Below are positions 9,897 to 19,559 of a stretch of 64,000 nucleotides of DNA, in pieces (positions within the stretch are counted from its first letter, which is position 1; each line of letters begins with the position of its first letter). This DNA comes from FEN-1219 sp963817615 (lineage in GTDB: Bacteria > Pseudomonadota > Gammaproteobacteria > Steroidobacterales > Rariloculaceae): NCBI GenBank assembly GCA_963817615.1, contig CAWFPH010000002.1, positions 1,488,001 to 1,552,000 of the forward strand, read 5' to 3'. Both the position numbers and the translations under genes were made by a program. Under the pieces are notes generated by a model. That model did not search any database. It worked only from the letters and a program-made list of their open reading frames with translations, and was not told where the DNA came from.

Positions 9897-11348
9897 CTAT
9901 TGCGGCTCGCTTTCGATCAGCTCGCGGTACAGCGCCTCGTACGGACGGACCTGGCGGCGCCACGAGAAGTCCTCGGCCATCGCATTCTCGACGAGCCGTG
10001 CCCAAGCCGCCGGCTCGTCGAACCAGCCGAGCGCAGTGCGGATCCCCCAGAGCAGGCCTTGCGGGTCCGCATCGCGGAACACACTGCCGTTGCCGAGCGC
10101 AGTGACCGGATCGAAATGGCGGATCGTGTCTGCGAGCCCCCCGGTCGCGCGCACCACGGGGATCGTGCCGTAGCGCAGCGCGTACATCTGCGTGAGCCCG
10201 CACGGCTCGTAGCGCGAGGGAACCAGCGCAAGGTCGCTGCCCGCCAAGATCCGGTGAGCGAGCGGCTCGACGTAGCCGTCGGTGAACGAGACCCTGCGTG
10301 GGTGCGTCGCGGCTGCCTCCGCAAGCGGCCGCGCAAGGTCGGCGTCGCCGTTGCCGAGAAACGCCAGGTTCGCACGTGTCGAGGCGAGCAGGGCAGGCAG
10401 CGCGGCGGTCACGAGGTCGACGCCCTTCTGTGCCGCGAGCCGTGTCACCACGCCGATCAGCGGTGCGTTTTGGTCGGGAAGGAGCCCGAGATCGACCTCG
10501 AGCGTGCCCTTCAAACGGTACTTCGGTGTGATGTCGCCGGAGTCGTAGCGCACGTCGATGTACGGATCGGTCGTCGGGCCCCAAGTGTCGTAGTCGACGC
10601 CGTTCAGGATTCCGACGACCGCGTCGCCGCGCGCGGCGAGCGCGTCCTCGAGGCCCATGCCGAACTCCGGCGTGAGGATCTCTTTTGCGTAGGTGGGGCT
10701 CACGGTCGTCACCGCGTCTGCGCCGAGGATGCCGGCGCGCAGAAAGTTCACGGCGCCGCCGGCGCGCGCTCCACGCGGCAGCGCGCCGCGCAGATCGGCG
10801 GCGCCGTATTGCGCCAGCACGCCGTCGTCGAAGATGCCTTGGTAGCCGATGTTGTGCAGCGTGAGCACGACCGGCACGCCTGCTCCCGTGCCGCGCGCGC
10901 GCTGCAGCGCCGGCAGCAACGCCGCATGCCAGTCGTGGCAATGGATCACGTCGGGCCGCCAATCACGCTCGGCGGCCAGCTCGAGCGCGGCTTCGGCGAG
11001 CGCAAGGAAGCGACCGGCGTCGCGTGCGTCGCCGGTGTAGATGCCCTCTCCCGTGAGCGCGCCGAGCTCCACGAGATAGATGCGCGGCGGCCGGTTGCGG
11101 GAGCGGCGGCCGCTCGTCCCGGCAGTCGCGCGCGGGGCGGGCTCGAGCTCGAGCAGGCCGTGCTTGCGGACGCCGGGCACGGCCTTGACGGCCGTCCGGG
11201 GCGGCGGCAGGTGCGCGTACTTGGGCAGCACGATGCGGACGTCATGACCGCGTGCGGCGAGCGCGCCGCTCAAACCCGCGACCGCATCGGCCAGGCCGCC
11301 CGTCTTCGCCAGCGGGGCGAGCTCGGAGCAGACCATGAGGACTTTCAT
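9897..11348 (-). CDS. glgA: glycogen synthase (ADP-glucose)
   Basis: GlgA is a GT5 glycosyltransferase that elongates alpha-1,4-glucan from ADP-glucose. The 483-aa protein starts MKVLMVCSELAPLAKTGGL, containing the ADP-glucose-binding KTGGL loop (K16). It also has the HCHDWH motif and the C-terminal nucleotide-binding region SRYEPCGLTQMYALRYG. It starts only 4 bp after the citrate synthase stop on the same strand, so the two are almost certainly one transcript. It completes the glgB/glgC/glgA synthesis set. Confidence 0.95.
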   Translation of the reverse strand: MKVLMVCSELAPLAKTGGLADAVAGLSGALAARGHDVRIVLPKYAHLPPPRTAVKAVPGVRKHGLLELEPAPRATAGTSGRRSRNRPPRIYLVELGALTGEGIYTGDARDAGRFLALAEAALELAAERDWRPDVIHCHDWHAALLPALQRARGTGAGVPVVLTLHNIGYQGIFDDGVLAQYGAADLRGALPRGARAGGAVNFLRAGILGADAVTTVSPTYAKEILTPEFGMGLEDALAARGDAVVGILNGVDYDTWGPTTDPYIDVRYDSGDITPKYRLKGTLEVDLGLLPDQNAPLIGVVTRLAAQKGVDLVTAALPALLASTRANLAFLGNGDADLARPLAEAAATHPRRVSFTDGYVEPLAHRILAGSDLALVPSRYEPCGLTQMYALRYGTIPVVRATGGLADTIRHFDPVTALGNGSVFRDADPQGLLWGIRTALGWFDEPAAWARLVENAMAEDFSWRRQVRPYEALYRELIESEPQ

Positions 11349-11352
11349 CGCG

Positions 11353-12639
<1,287 letters not shown>

Positions 12640-12751
12640 GGGGAGCCTCCGACTCTCGGCGTGCATTCTACGCTCCGGTCCGCTCGGAAGTCTGGCGCCA
12701 CATCACGCCCGCATCGGGCTGAGGCATGCGTCACGGACGGGAAGAAAACAC

Positions 12752-12779
12752 TTGCAATCTGTAGGCGCAGATTTATATT
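12752..12779 (+). promoter_or_regulatory. putative sigma70 promoter for the kamA operon
   Basis: TTGCAA-N16-TATATT lies in an AT-rich island of an otherwise GC-rich 248-bp divergent intergenic region between gltA (-) and the radical SAM gene (+). Its orientation fits the kamA-like operon, about 100 nt upstream of its start. I saw no lysine-riboswitch-like structure in this leader. Confidence 0.45.
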
Positions 12780-12887
12780 TACGCCGGTTTTCGTTACGGG
12801 CAGAAGGTCTGCCCAGCCTCGCAACAACGGAATTGCCGGGGCGAACGAACAAGCAATGGGCTCCGAGCCCGTGGACGAAGCGCCCAG

Positions 12888-14180
12888 GTGAACAAGCCGT
12901 TGTCTCTGGAGGAAGAGCCTCCGAGTTCGGCGCAAGCCGAACGGTCACCCTCTCGAACACCCTCCCTCGATCTTCCAAGAATCAACGGCCGCGGTCTCGC
13001 TGCTCCGGTGGCACTGGCCGGCGGCAAGCCGCGTTTCGTTGTCAGCGCATCGAGCAACGAATTCCGCAAGCTGCACTTCCCGGGGGTGAAGAGCGCCGAG
13101 TGGAACGACTGGCGCTGGCAGAACCGCAACCGGATTCGCAGCCTCGAGCAGCTCGAGCGAATCATTCAGGTCACCGACGACGAGCGGCGGGCGATTGCGC
13201 GCCACGAAGGGCCGCTGCCAATCGGCGTGACGCCGTACTACATGAGCCTGATCGATCGCGTCGACCCTGCGCAGGGCCTCAGGCGCACGACGATCCCGAC
13301 GCTCGAGGAGTTCGACCGTCGCCCCGGCGAGGAGGAGGATCCGCTCGGCGAGGACGGTCACAGCCCGGTGCCGGGGCTCGTGCACCGCTATCCCGATCGC
13401 GTCTTGCTGCTCGTCACCAACTTCTGCTCCGTGTACTGCCGCTATTGCACTCGCGCCCGGCTGGTCGGTGCGAGCGGCGAGCGCGCGCTGCGCAAGGGCG
13501 ACATCGACCGGGCCATCGAGTACATCGCGGCGACGCCGGCCGTGCGCGACTGCCTGATCTCGGGCGGCGACCCGCTGTCGCTGGACGACGAGCGCCTCGA
13601 GTATGTGCTCAAGCGTCTGCGCGAGATCAAGCATCTCGAGTTCATCCGGATCGGCAGCAAGCAGCCGGTCGTGCAGCCGATGCGCGTGACGCCGGCGCTC
13701 ACCAAGATGCTGCGCCGCTATCACCCGCTCTGGATGAGCTTGCACTTCACTCATCCCGACGAGGTCACGCCGGAGGTCGCGGAAGCTTGCGGACGGCTCG
13801 CGGACGCCGGCATTCCGCTCGGCAGCCAGACCGTGCTGCTGAAGGGCGTGAACGACGATGTCGCAACGCTCAAGAAGCTGTTCCACGAGCAGCTGAAGAT
13901 CCGCGTTCGGCCCTACTACCTTTATCAATGCGATCCGATCAGCGGCTCGGGCCATTTCCGGACCCCGGTCGACAAGGGTCTCGAGCTGATCTCGCAGCTG
14001 CGGGGCTACACCACGGGTTACGCCGTGCCGAGCTACGTGGTCGACGCGCCGGGCGGCGGCGGCAAGATCGCGATGCTGCCCGATGCCGTGCTCGGCCGCG
14101 ACGGCGACGATCTGCTGCTGCGCAATTTTCGCGGCGTCGAAGTGCGCTATCCCGATCCGGACGGTAAGCTCGCTCGGTAA
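12888..14180 (+). CDS. KamA-family radical SAM lysine 2,3-aminomutase-like enzyme
   Basis: The family interconverts L-lysine and L-beta-lysine (or L-glutamate and beta-glutamate) using SAM, a 4Fe-4S cluster and PLP. The radical SAM cysteines are C180, C184 and C187 (NFCSVYCRYC). The PLP lysine is K393 in APGGGGKI. Aspartates that bind the substrate amino group in true lysine enzymes are present in YQCDPISG and VVDAPGG, so lysine is the likelier substrate. It uses a GTG start, with an N-terminal extension before WNDWRWQNRNRI. It is first in an operon with two ATP-grasp genes and a GNAT, which suggests beta-lysine feeds a ligation pathway. Confidence 0.85.
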   Translation: MNKPLSLEEEPPSSAQAERSPSRTPSLDLPRINGRGLAAPVALAGGKPRFVVSASSNEFRKLHFPGVKSAEWNDWRWQNRNRIRSLEQLERIIQVTDDERRAIARHEGPLPIGVTPYYMSLIDRVDPAQGLRRTTIPTLEEFDRRPGEEEDPLGEDGHSPVPGLVHRYPDRVLLLVTNFCSVYCRYCTRARLVGASGERALRKGDIDRAIEYIAATPAVRDCLISGGDPLSLDDERLEYVLKRLREIKHLEFIRIGSKQPVVQPMRVTPALTKMLRRYHPLWMSLHFTHPDEVTPEVAEACGRLADAGIPLGSQTVLLKGVNDDVATLKKLFHEQLKIRVRPYYLYQCDPISGSGHFRTPVDKGLELISQLRGYTTGYAVPSYVVDAPGGGGKIAMLPDAVLGRDGDDLLLRNFRGVEVRYPDPDGKLAR

Positions 14181-14191
14181 CGAAGGGCGAC

Positions 14192-14210
14192 GCGCGCGAC
14201 AGTCGCGCGC
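14192..14210 (+). other. intercistronic hairpin between kamA-like and ATP-grasp genes
   Basis: GCGCGCGA-CAG-TCGCGCGC forms a perfect 8-bp stem with a 3-nt loop within the 42-bp gap, just upstream of the GGGGGAT ribosome site of the next gene. It could act in mRNA processing, attenuation or translation control. There is no T-run. Confidence 0.35.
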
Positions 14211-14222
14211 CGGGGGATCTCC

Positions 14223-15227
14223 ATGCGGATCGGTTTCACCTACGATCTGAAAGACGACTATGCCGCGCTCGGCTACGGCGAGCAGGCGGTCGCCGAGTTC
14301 GACACGCGCGAGACCATCGACGCGATTGCGGCTGCCCTCGGCTCGCTCGGCCATGAGGTGGATCGCATCGGTCACGTGCGCGCGCTCGCCGCGCGGGTCG
14401 CAGCCGGCGAGCGCTGGGACCTCGTGTTCAACATCGCGGAAGGCCTGGCGGGCTATGGCCGCGAGTCGCAAGTGCCCGCGCTGCTCGAGGCCTACGAGAT
14501 CCCCTACACCTTTTCCGATCCGCTCGTCTGCGCGCTGACCTTGCACAAGGGCATGGCAAAGCACGTCGCGCGCGGCTGCGGCGTGCCGACGCCCGACTTC
14601 GTGCTCGTCGGCAGCGTCGCCGAAGCCGAGGCCGTGGCACTCGCGCCGCCGCTGTTTGCGAAACCGGTGGCCGAGGGGACGAGCAAAGGCGTGACGGCCC
14701 AGTCGCTGGTGCGCTCGCGCGAGGAGCTGATCGAGGTGTGCAGCGCGCTCCTCGAGGCGCACCGCCAGCCCGTGCTCGTCGAGCGCTATCTGAGCGGCCG
14801 CGAGTTCACGGTCGGGATCCTCGGCACGGGTACGACGGCGCGCGCGCTCGCGACGCTCGAGGTGCTCCTGCTCGAGCGGGCGGACAGCGGCGTCTACTCG
14901 TACCGCAACAAGGCCGAATGGCGGGAGCTCGTCGACTATCGGCTGCTCGAGCCCGGTGCTTTGCGCCGCGAGGTCGAGGAGGTGGCGCTCGCAGCCTGGC
15001 GGTGTCTCGGCTGCCGCGATGCGGGACGCGTCGACGTGCGTCTCGACGAGGCGGGCCGCGCGCAGCTGCTCGAGCTGAATCCGCTCGCGGGCCTGAACCC
15101 GAGCCATTCCGACCTGCCGATCATGGCGGCGCGCACCGGCATGGACTACCGGTCGCTGATCGCCGAGATCGTGCGCTGCGCATGCGGGCGGCTCGCGGCC
15201 GACGCGGCGCGCGCCGCTGCGGCCTGA
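14223..15227 (+). CDS. D-Ala-D-Ala ligase-like ATP-grasp protein, copy 1
   Basis: ATP-grasp ligases form amide bonds through acyl-phosphate intermediates. This 334-aa protein has a Ddl-like N-terminal domain (MRIGFTYDLKDDYAAL, then DLVFNIAEG). The ATP-grasp fold includes LFAKPVAEGTSKGV, VERYLSGREFTVGIL, and the metal-binding end DVRLDEAGRAQLLELNPLAGL. It is not placed in a peptidoglycan cluster but sits between a lysine aminomutase and a second ligase, so another amino acid or peptide substrate is likely. GGGGGAT precedes ATG 14223. True Ddl function is not excluded. Confidence 0.82.
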   Translation: MRIGFTYDLKDDYAALGYGEQAVAEFDTRETIDAIAAALGSLGHEVDRIGHVRALAARVAAGERWDLVFNIAEGLAGYGRESQVPALLEAYEIPYTFSDPLVCALTLHKGMAKHVARGCGVPTPDFVLVGSVAEAEAVALAPPLFAKPVAEGTSKGVTAQSLVRSREELIEVCSALLEAHRQPVLVERYLSGREFTVGILGTGTTARALATLEVLLLERADSGVYSYRNKAEWRELVDYRLLEPGALRREVEEVALAAWRCLGCRDAGRVDVRLDEAGRAQLLELNPLAGLNPSHSDLPIMAARTGMDYRSLIAEIVRCACGRLAADAARAAAA

Positions 15228-15258
15228 GGCCGAGCGACCCCCGCACGGTCGATTGCGG

Positions 15259-16242
15259 ATGCGGCGAATAGTCATTTTGCACGACGCGGCCGCTGCGGAC
15301 GGCCGCCCCGATGCCAGCGACACGCTGCTCGAGGCGCAAGCGATCGGCGGCGCGCTGCGGGATCTCGGCTACGACACGACCGTGCTCGGCGCCGATCTCG
15401 ACCTCGGGAAGCTCGAGCGCGCGCTCGGGACGCTGTCGCCCGACGCGGTGTTCAACCTCGTCGAATCGCTGGACGGGCGCGGCCGGCTGCTGCATCTGGC
15501 GCCGGCGTTGCTCGAGTCGCTGGCGGTGCCATTCAGCGGCTGCTCGGCCACGGCTCTCGCCATCACATCGAACAAGGTGCTCGCGAAGCGCGCGCTGCTC
15601 GACGCGGCCGTGCCGACGCCCGCGCTGTTCGGCGGCGACGATGCGACCGGCGCATGGATCGTGAAGTCGGTGTTCGAGCACTCGTCGCTCGGGCTCGACG
15701 ACGACTCGATCGTCAGCGGCCGCGACGCCGTGCGTCGCGCGATCGCGCGGCGGCGGGCCGAGCTCGGCGGCGAGTGGTTCGCCGAGCGCTATGTGCCGGG
15801 CCGAGAGCTCAACGTCGCGTTGCTCGCGCTCGAAGGCGCGCCGCGCGTGCTGCCGGTTGCCGAGATGCGGTTCGACGGCTTCCCCGAAGGGAAGCCGCGG
15901 ATCGTCGGCTATGCGGCGAAATGGGAGGCGGCGAGCTTCGAGTATCGGCACACGGTCCGCTCGTTCGCGGTCGAGGAGGCGCTCGCCGAACGTGCGGGAA
16001 GCCTCGCGCTCGAGTGCTGGCGGTTGTTCGACCTCGACGGCTACGCGCGTGTCGATTTTCGCGTCGATGCGGCCGGTCGGCTCTGGGTGCTCGAGGTCAA
16101 CGCGAATCCCTGCCTGTCGCCCGATGCGGGCTTCGCCGCGGCGCTCGATGCAGCCGGGATCGCTTACACGGCGGCCGTGGGAGCGCTCGTGGACGAGGCG
16201 TTGCGAAGAGCGGCGCGCGCTGCGGAGGGCGTCGATGCGTAG
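15259..16242 (+). CDS. D-Ala-D-Ala ligase-like ATP-grasp protein, copy 2
   Basis: This second Ddl-like ATP-grasp ligase (327 aa) starts 31 bp after copy 1. It has AVFNLVESLDGRG, the ATP-binding region AWIVKSVFEHSSLGL, FAERYVPGRELNVALL, and the metal site VDFRVDAAGRLWVLEVNANP. The two copies are clearly diverged, so they probably act in sequence or on different substrates. A TTG at 15253 is an alternative start; I prefer ATG 15259. The last 8 bp overlap the GNAT gene, which implies translational coupling. Confidence 0.82.
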   Translation: MRRIVILHDAAAADGRPDASDTLLEAQAIGGALRDLGYDTTVLGADLDLGKLERALGTLSPDAVFNLVESLDGRGRLLHLAPALLESLAVPFSGCSATALAITSNKVLAKRALLDAAVPTPALFGGDDATGAWIVKSVFEHSSLGLDDDSIVSGRDAVRRAIARRRAELGGEWFAERYVPGRELNVALLALEGAPRVLPVAEMRFDGFPEGKPRIVGYAAKWEAASFEYRHTVRSFAVEEALAERAGSLALECWRLFDLDGYARVDFRVDAAGRLWVLEVNANPCLSPDAGFAAALDAAGIAYTAAVGALVDEALRRAARAAEGVDA

Positions 16243-16738
16243 CGAGGCGCCACGCGTGCGGTACCGGACCAAGCCCCGCCGCAGCGACGTCGCGCCGCTG
16301 CGCCGGCTGGTGGCCGCTACCGGCGTATTCCACGCCGAGGAGCGGGCGATCGCCGTGGAGCTGCTCGAGCAGCGGCTCAAGCTCGGGCCGAGCAGCGGCT
16401 ATTTCTTCTTCCTTGCGGAGCTCGAGGGCAAGCTGGTCGGCTATTGCACCTACGGTCAGGTGCCGCTCACGCGGCGCACCTATGATTTGTACTGGATCGC
16501 GGTCGACCCGCGCTGCCAAGGCTTGGGGATCGGCCGCCGGCTGCTCGAGCTCGCCGAGCGCGCCGTCGCGCGCCGCCGCGGGCGCGCGCTGTATATCGAA
16601 ACGTCGTCGCGAGACGTGTACCGGCGCACGCGCCGGTTCTACCGGGAGGCGGGGTACCGGCAGGCCGCCCGGTTCGCAGACTTCTACGCGCCCGGCGATC
16701 ATAAGATCGTGTTCTGTAAGACCTTGGCGCGCCGCTAG
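16235..16738 (+). CDS. GNAT-family N-acetyltransferase
   Basis: This 167-aa protein has the acetyl-CoA-binding motif QGLGIGRRLLELAE after YDLYWIAVDPRC. GNAT proteins acetylate amino groups of small molecules or proteins. It overlaps the upstream ATP-grasp gene by 8 bp and has a GGAGGG ribosome site 5 nt before ATG 16235. In lysine 2,3-aminomutase contexts, acetyltransferases can acetylate beta-lysine (the AblA/AblB osmolyte pathway). This protein is shorter than AblB, and the ligases suggest it modifies a ligated product instead. The substrate is unknown. Confidence 0.8.
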   Translation: MRSEAPRVRYRTKPRRSDVAPLRRLVAATGVFHAEERAIAVELLEQRLKLGPSSGYFFFLAELEGKLVGYCTYGQVPLTRRTYDLYWIAVDPRCQGLGIGRRLLELAERAVARRRGRALYIETSSRDVYRRTRRFYREAGYRQAARFADFYAPGDHKIVFCKTLARR

Positions 16739-16746
16739 CGCCGCGT

Positions 16747-16770
16747 GAGCGCGCCGGACCCAGCGCGCTC
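16747..16770 (+). terminator. hairpin ending the kamA/ATP-grasp/GNAT operon
   Basis: A perfect 8-bp inverted repeat, GAGCGCGC / GCGCGCTC with an 8-nt loop, starts 8 bp after the GNAT stop. An AT-rich stretch with ATAATTCTCTTAA follows about 15 nt later rather than a direct T-run. It is a likely operon boundary because a strong promoter begins shortly downstream. Confidence 0.45.
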
Positions 16771-16822
16771 GGGAACTCCTGATAATTCTCTTAACTCTAA
16801 GATTTGACTAATGATTTCCGGC

Positions 16823-16850
16823 TTGACAGGCAGACGGAACGGCCTATAGT
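16823..16850 (+). promoter_or_regulatory. near-consensus sigma70 promoter for the acidic small protein gene
   Basis: TTGACA (16823-16828) is followed by a 16-bp spacer and TATAGT (16845-16850). It is the best sigma70-like match I saw in the window. Transcription would start near 16857, leaving a leader of about 100 nt before ATG 16958. High constitutive expression of the acidic protein, and perhaps read-through into the C39/RimK operon, would be expected. Confidence 0.75.
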
Positions 16851-16957
16851 TGCGCAGCTCGGGGGGCTGACTAGATCGAGAGGCGTGGCGGCGAGGAGCC
16901 GTGCTGTGCCGGCCAAAGCGGGCGGAGATCCGGGCATTAAAAGGCAAGGAGGGTTTC

Positions 16958-17194
16958 ATGCGTAAGCCCAAAGAGCAAGGGGAAGAAGAAGGGAGCGAAG
17001 CCCAGTTCTTCGACGATTTCGAGTCCGACGACGTTCTGGACGACCAAGACGACGATTCCGACGACGGCGATCCCAGGCACCGCAAGCGACCCGCGCGCCA
17101 GCGCGTGGAGCTCCGCAGTGAGCAGCAATCGTTGCGGCGCCAACTTTCCGACTGGGACGACTACGGCCAAGAGGATTTCGATACGAAGCTCTGA
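16958..17194 (+). CDS. highly acidic small protein of unknown function
   Basis: The 78-aa protein has no signal peptide or membrane segment. Residues about 8-40 are extremely acidic (FFDDFESDDVLDDQDDD). A basic helix-like stretch (RHRKRPARQRVELRSEQQSLRRQL) follows, and the C-terminus is acidic (SDWDDYGQEDFDTKL). AAGGAGGG lies just upstream of ATG 16958, so translation should be strong. It faintly resembles small acidic proteins of the PA3496 type, but I cannot confirm homology. It sits alone between two ligase operons, with its own strong promoter and hairpins on both sides. A role as carrier, substrate or partner of those ligases is inference. Confidence 0.75.
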   Translation: MRKPKEQGEEEGSEAQFFDDFESDDVLDDQDDDSDDGDPRHRKRPARQRVELRSEQQSLRRQLSDWDDYGQEDFDTKL

Positions 17195-17238
17195 GGCGCG
17201 CGCGACCCTAGGCCGATCCACTCATCAATCTCTTCCAA

Positions 17239-17263
17239 GCGGCGGCCCCGTTCGGGCCGCCGC
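17239..17263 (+). terminator. GC hairpin downstream of the acidic protein gene
   Basis: GCGGCGGCCC-CGTTC-GGGCCGCCGC is a perfect 10-bp stem with a 5-nt loop, 45 bp after the acidic gene stop and 45 bp before the C39 peptidase start. No T-run follows. It could be a partial terminator that sets a high small-protein to enzyme ratio, or an mRNA stabiliser. Confidence 0.5.
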
Positions 17264-17307
17264 CGTCGCGTTCGTCGGCTAGAATGGCCGCGAACGGGGT
17301 GGGACCC

Positions 17308-18084
17308 ATGTCGGCGAGCGCTACGGATACCAATCACATCACCAAGCGGCGACGCCGCGCCGCGCGGCCGACCGCGCCCGGCTTAGGGTTCGTCGTCGAG
17401 CCGCAGCCCGACGACGTGACGTGCGGCCCCGCGTGCCTGCACGGTATCTATCGGCATTACGGCGACTCGATCGGGCTCGACGAGGTGATCGCCGAGCTCA
17501 GGATGCTCGATCGCGGCGGTACGCTCGACGTGTTCCTCGCAAACCACGCGCTCGCGCGCGGCTACGACGCGAGGCTGCTCACCTATAACCTCGAGCTGTT
17601 CGATCCCACTTGGTTCGACTTGCCGAGCGAGCAGATCCGCGAGCGCCTCGAGGCGCAGGCGAAGGTCAAGCCGTGGCCGCGCCTGCAGACGGCCACACGC
17701 GGCTACGTCGAGTTCTTGCGGCTCGGCGGCAAGCTCGAGCTTCGCGACCTCGAGCCCGCGCTGCTGCGAAAATACCTGCGCCGCGGGATCCCGGTCATCA
17801 CCGGCTTGAGCGCGACCTATCTCTACCGCGCGATGCGCGACGTGCCCGAGACGAATCGTGACGATGACATCCGCGGCGAGCCGGTCGGGCACTTCGTGGT
17901 GCTCACCGGGTACGGCCGCGATGCAAGCGAAATCTACATCGCCGATCCGCTGCAGGGCAATCCGCTCGTCGGCTCCCGGTACTATGCGGTGAGGACCCAC
18001 CGCTTGATCGGCGCAATCCTGCTCGGCGCAATGACCTACGACGCCAACATGCTCGTGATCGAGCCCAAGATCCCGGTGAAATGA
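17308..18084 (+). CDS. C39-like cysteine peptidase of the RimK/GCS2 cluster
   Basis: This is a papain-like C39-type domain with a visible triad: C39 in VTCGPACLHG, H195 in GHFVVLTGYG and D213 in YIADPLQGNPL. The 258-aa protein has no transporter domains and no clear signal peptide, so it is a free-standing cytoplasmic peptidase rather than a bacteriocin exporter. A basic stretch (KRRRRAAR) precedes the domain. ATG 17284 is possible, but ATG 17308 has a GGTGGGA site. Its stop overlaps the RimK-like start (ATGA). In such gene sets it may trim a peptide or remove ligated residues; the substrate is unknown. Confidence 0.8.
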   Translation: MSASATDTNHITKRRRRAARPTAPGLGFVVEPQPDDVTCGPACLHGIYRHYGDSIGLDEVIAELRMLDRGGTLDVFLANHALARGYDARLLTYNLELFDPTWFDLPSEQIRERLEAQAKVKPWPRLQTATRGYVEFLRLGGKLELRDLEPALLRKYLRRGIPVITGLSATYLYRAMRDVPETNRDDDIRGEPVGHFVVLTGYGRDASEIYIADPLQGNPLVGSRYYAVRTHRLIGAILLGAMTYDANMLVIEPKIPVK

Positions 18085-19559
18085 CGGCCCTTCTGATCGT
18101 CGACGACCCGCAAGAGTGGCCGTTGCAGATTCCCTCCGCGCAAGTGATCAGCGCGGACGACTATCTGCGCGAGCGGCGCTTCAGCGAGCTCAAGCAAGCG
18201 CGGGTCTACAACCTGTGCGATTCTTACGGCTACCAGACGGCGGGCTACTACGTGTCGCTGCTCGCGACGGCGCGCGGCCACCGTGCGATGCCGAGTGTCG
18301 CGACGATCCAGGACATGAAATCGCGCTCGCTGCTGCGGGCCGACGACGAGCTCGAGGACCTGATCCAGCGCTCGCTGCACAAGATCTCGTCCAAGCGCTT
18401 CGAGCTCAGCATCTATTTCGGCTGCAATATCGCCGAGCGGCACGCGGACTTGAGCCGCGCGCTGTTCAATCTGTTCCCGATCCCGCTGATGAGGGCGTCG
18501 TTCTCGAAATCGTCGACCACGGGCAGGTGGCGGCCGTCGAGCCTGACGACGATTCCGGTCGGCGACTTGCCGTCGACCCACCGGCCGTTCCTGCGCAAGG
18601 TGATCGAGAACCACTTCGCGCGTCGCGGGCCCGCCGGCCGCTCGGGGCGCAGCATTCAGTACGAGCACGATCTCGCGATCCTCGCCAACGACGAGGAGCG
18701 GTCGCCGCCGTCGAACCGCGAGGCGCTGAAGCGCTTCGAGCGCGCCGCGCGCCAGCAGGGCTTCGACGTCGAGTTCCTGGATCGCGACGACTACGGTCGG
18801 ATTGCCGAGTTCGATGCGCTGTTCATCCGCGAGACCACCAACGTGAACCACCACACCTACCGGTTCGCGAGCCGCGCGCGCGCCGAGGGCCTGGTCGTGA
18901 TCGACGATCCGGAGTCGATCATCCGCTGTGGCAACAAGGTCTACCTCGTCGAGCTCGCGCGCCGGCTCGATCTCGACATCCCGCCGACGATGGTCGTGAA
19001 CGGGCTGCGCACCGAGCAGGTCATTCGCGAGCTCGGCCTGCCCTGCGTGCTGAAGCAGCCGGACAGCGCATTCTCGGAAGGCGTGTTCCGCGCCGACACA
19101 CGCGAGGCGCTCACGGCCGGCTTGCAGCGCCTGCTCGCGCGCAGCGACCTCGTGGTGGTGCAGTCGTTCATGCCGACCGAGTTCGATTGGCGCGTCGGCG
19201 TGCTCGACCGCCAGCCGCTGTTCGTCTGCCGCTACTACATGGCCGACGGCCATTGGCAGATCTATCACCACGGCGAGAAGCGCACGACCGAAGGCGAGGC
19301 CGAGCCGATTGCGGTGCGGCACGCTCCGCGCGAGGTGCTCAATCTCGCGCTCCGGACCGCGAACGCGATCGGCGACGGCTTCTATGGCGTCGACATCAAG
19401 ACGGTGAACGGCCGGCACGTGCTGATGGAGGTCAACGACAACCCGAACGTCGATCGCGGCGTCGAGGACGCCATGCTCGGCGACGAGCTGTACACGCGCG
19501 TAATGAAGGTGTTCAAGGACCGCGTCGATGCCGGCAAGCAATTCAAACCCGCCGGCTGA
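18081..19559 (+). CDS. RimK-like ATP-grasp ligase with RimK-like N-terminal domain
   Basis: The 492-aa protein carries a RimK-like N-terminal domain (about 1-200, with VYNLCDSYGYQTAGYY) and a C-terminal ATP-grasp domain. The latter has CVLKQPDSAFSEGVF, a VVVQSFMPTEFDWRVGVL strand and the metal-binding LMEVNDNPN (448-456). RimK relatives add glutamate or other amino acids to protein C-termini or small peptides. It overlaps the C39 gene by 4 bp and the GCS2 gene by 32 bp, so the three are translationally coupled. The substrate cannot be read from sequence; a peptide or protein tail is likely. Confidence 0.88.
   Translation: MTALLIVDDPQEWPLQIPSAQVISADDYLRERRFSELKQARVYNLCDSYGYQTAGYYVSLLATARGHRAMPSVATIQDMKSRSLLRADDELEDLIQRSLHKISSKRFELSIYFGCNIAERHADLSRALFNLFPIPLMRASFSKSSTTGRWRPSSLTTIPVGDLPSTHRPFLRKVIENHFARRGPAGRSGRSIQYEHDLAILANDEERSPPSNREALKRFERAARQQGFDVEFLDRDDYGRIAEFDALFIRETTNVNHHTYRFASRARAEGLVVIDDPESIIRCGNKVYLVELARRLDLDIPPTMVVNGLRTEQVIRELGLPCVLKQPDSAFSEGVFRADTREALTAGLQRLLARSDLVVVQSFMPTEFDWRVGVLDRQPLFVCRYYMADGHWQIYHHGEKRTTEGEAEPIAVRHAPREVLNLALRTANAIGDGFYGVDIKTVNGRHVLMEVNDNPNVDRGVEDAMLGDELYTRVMKVFKDRVDAGKQFKPAG

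Noticed and set aside
12640..12887. Lysine riboswitch before the kamA-like gene
   Set aside because: I could not find the helices expected for an L-box; only a promoter-like pair is visible.
12945..15323. A 792-codon open frame on the minus strand
   Set aside because: It covers the kamA-like and ATP-grasp genes in antisense and has no recognisable domain or ribosome site.
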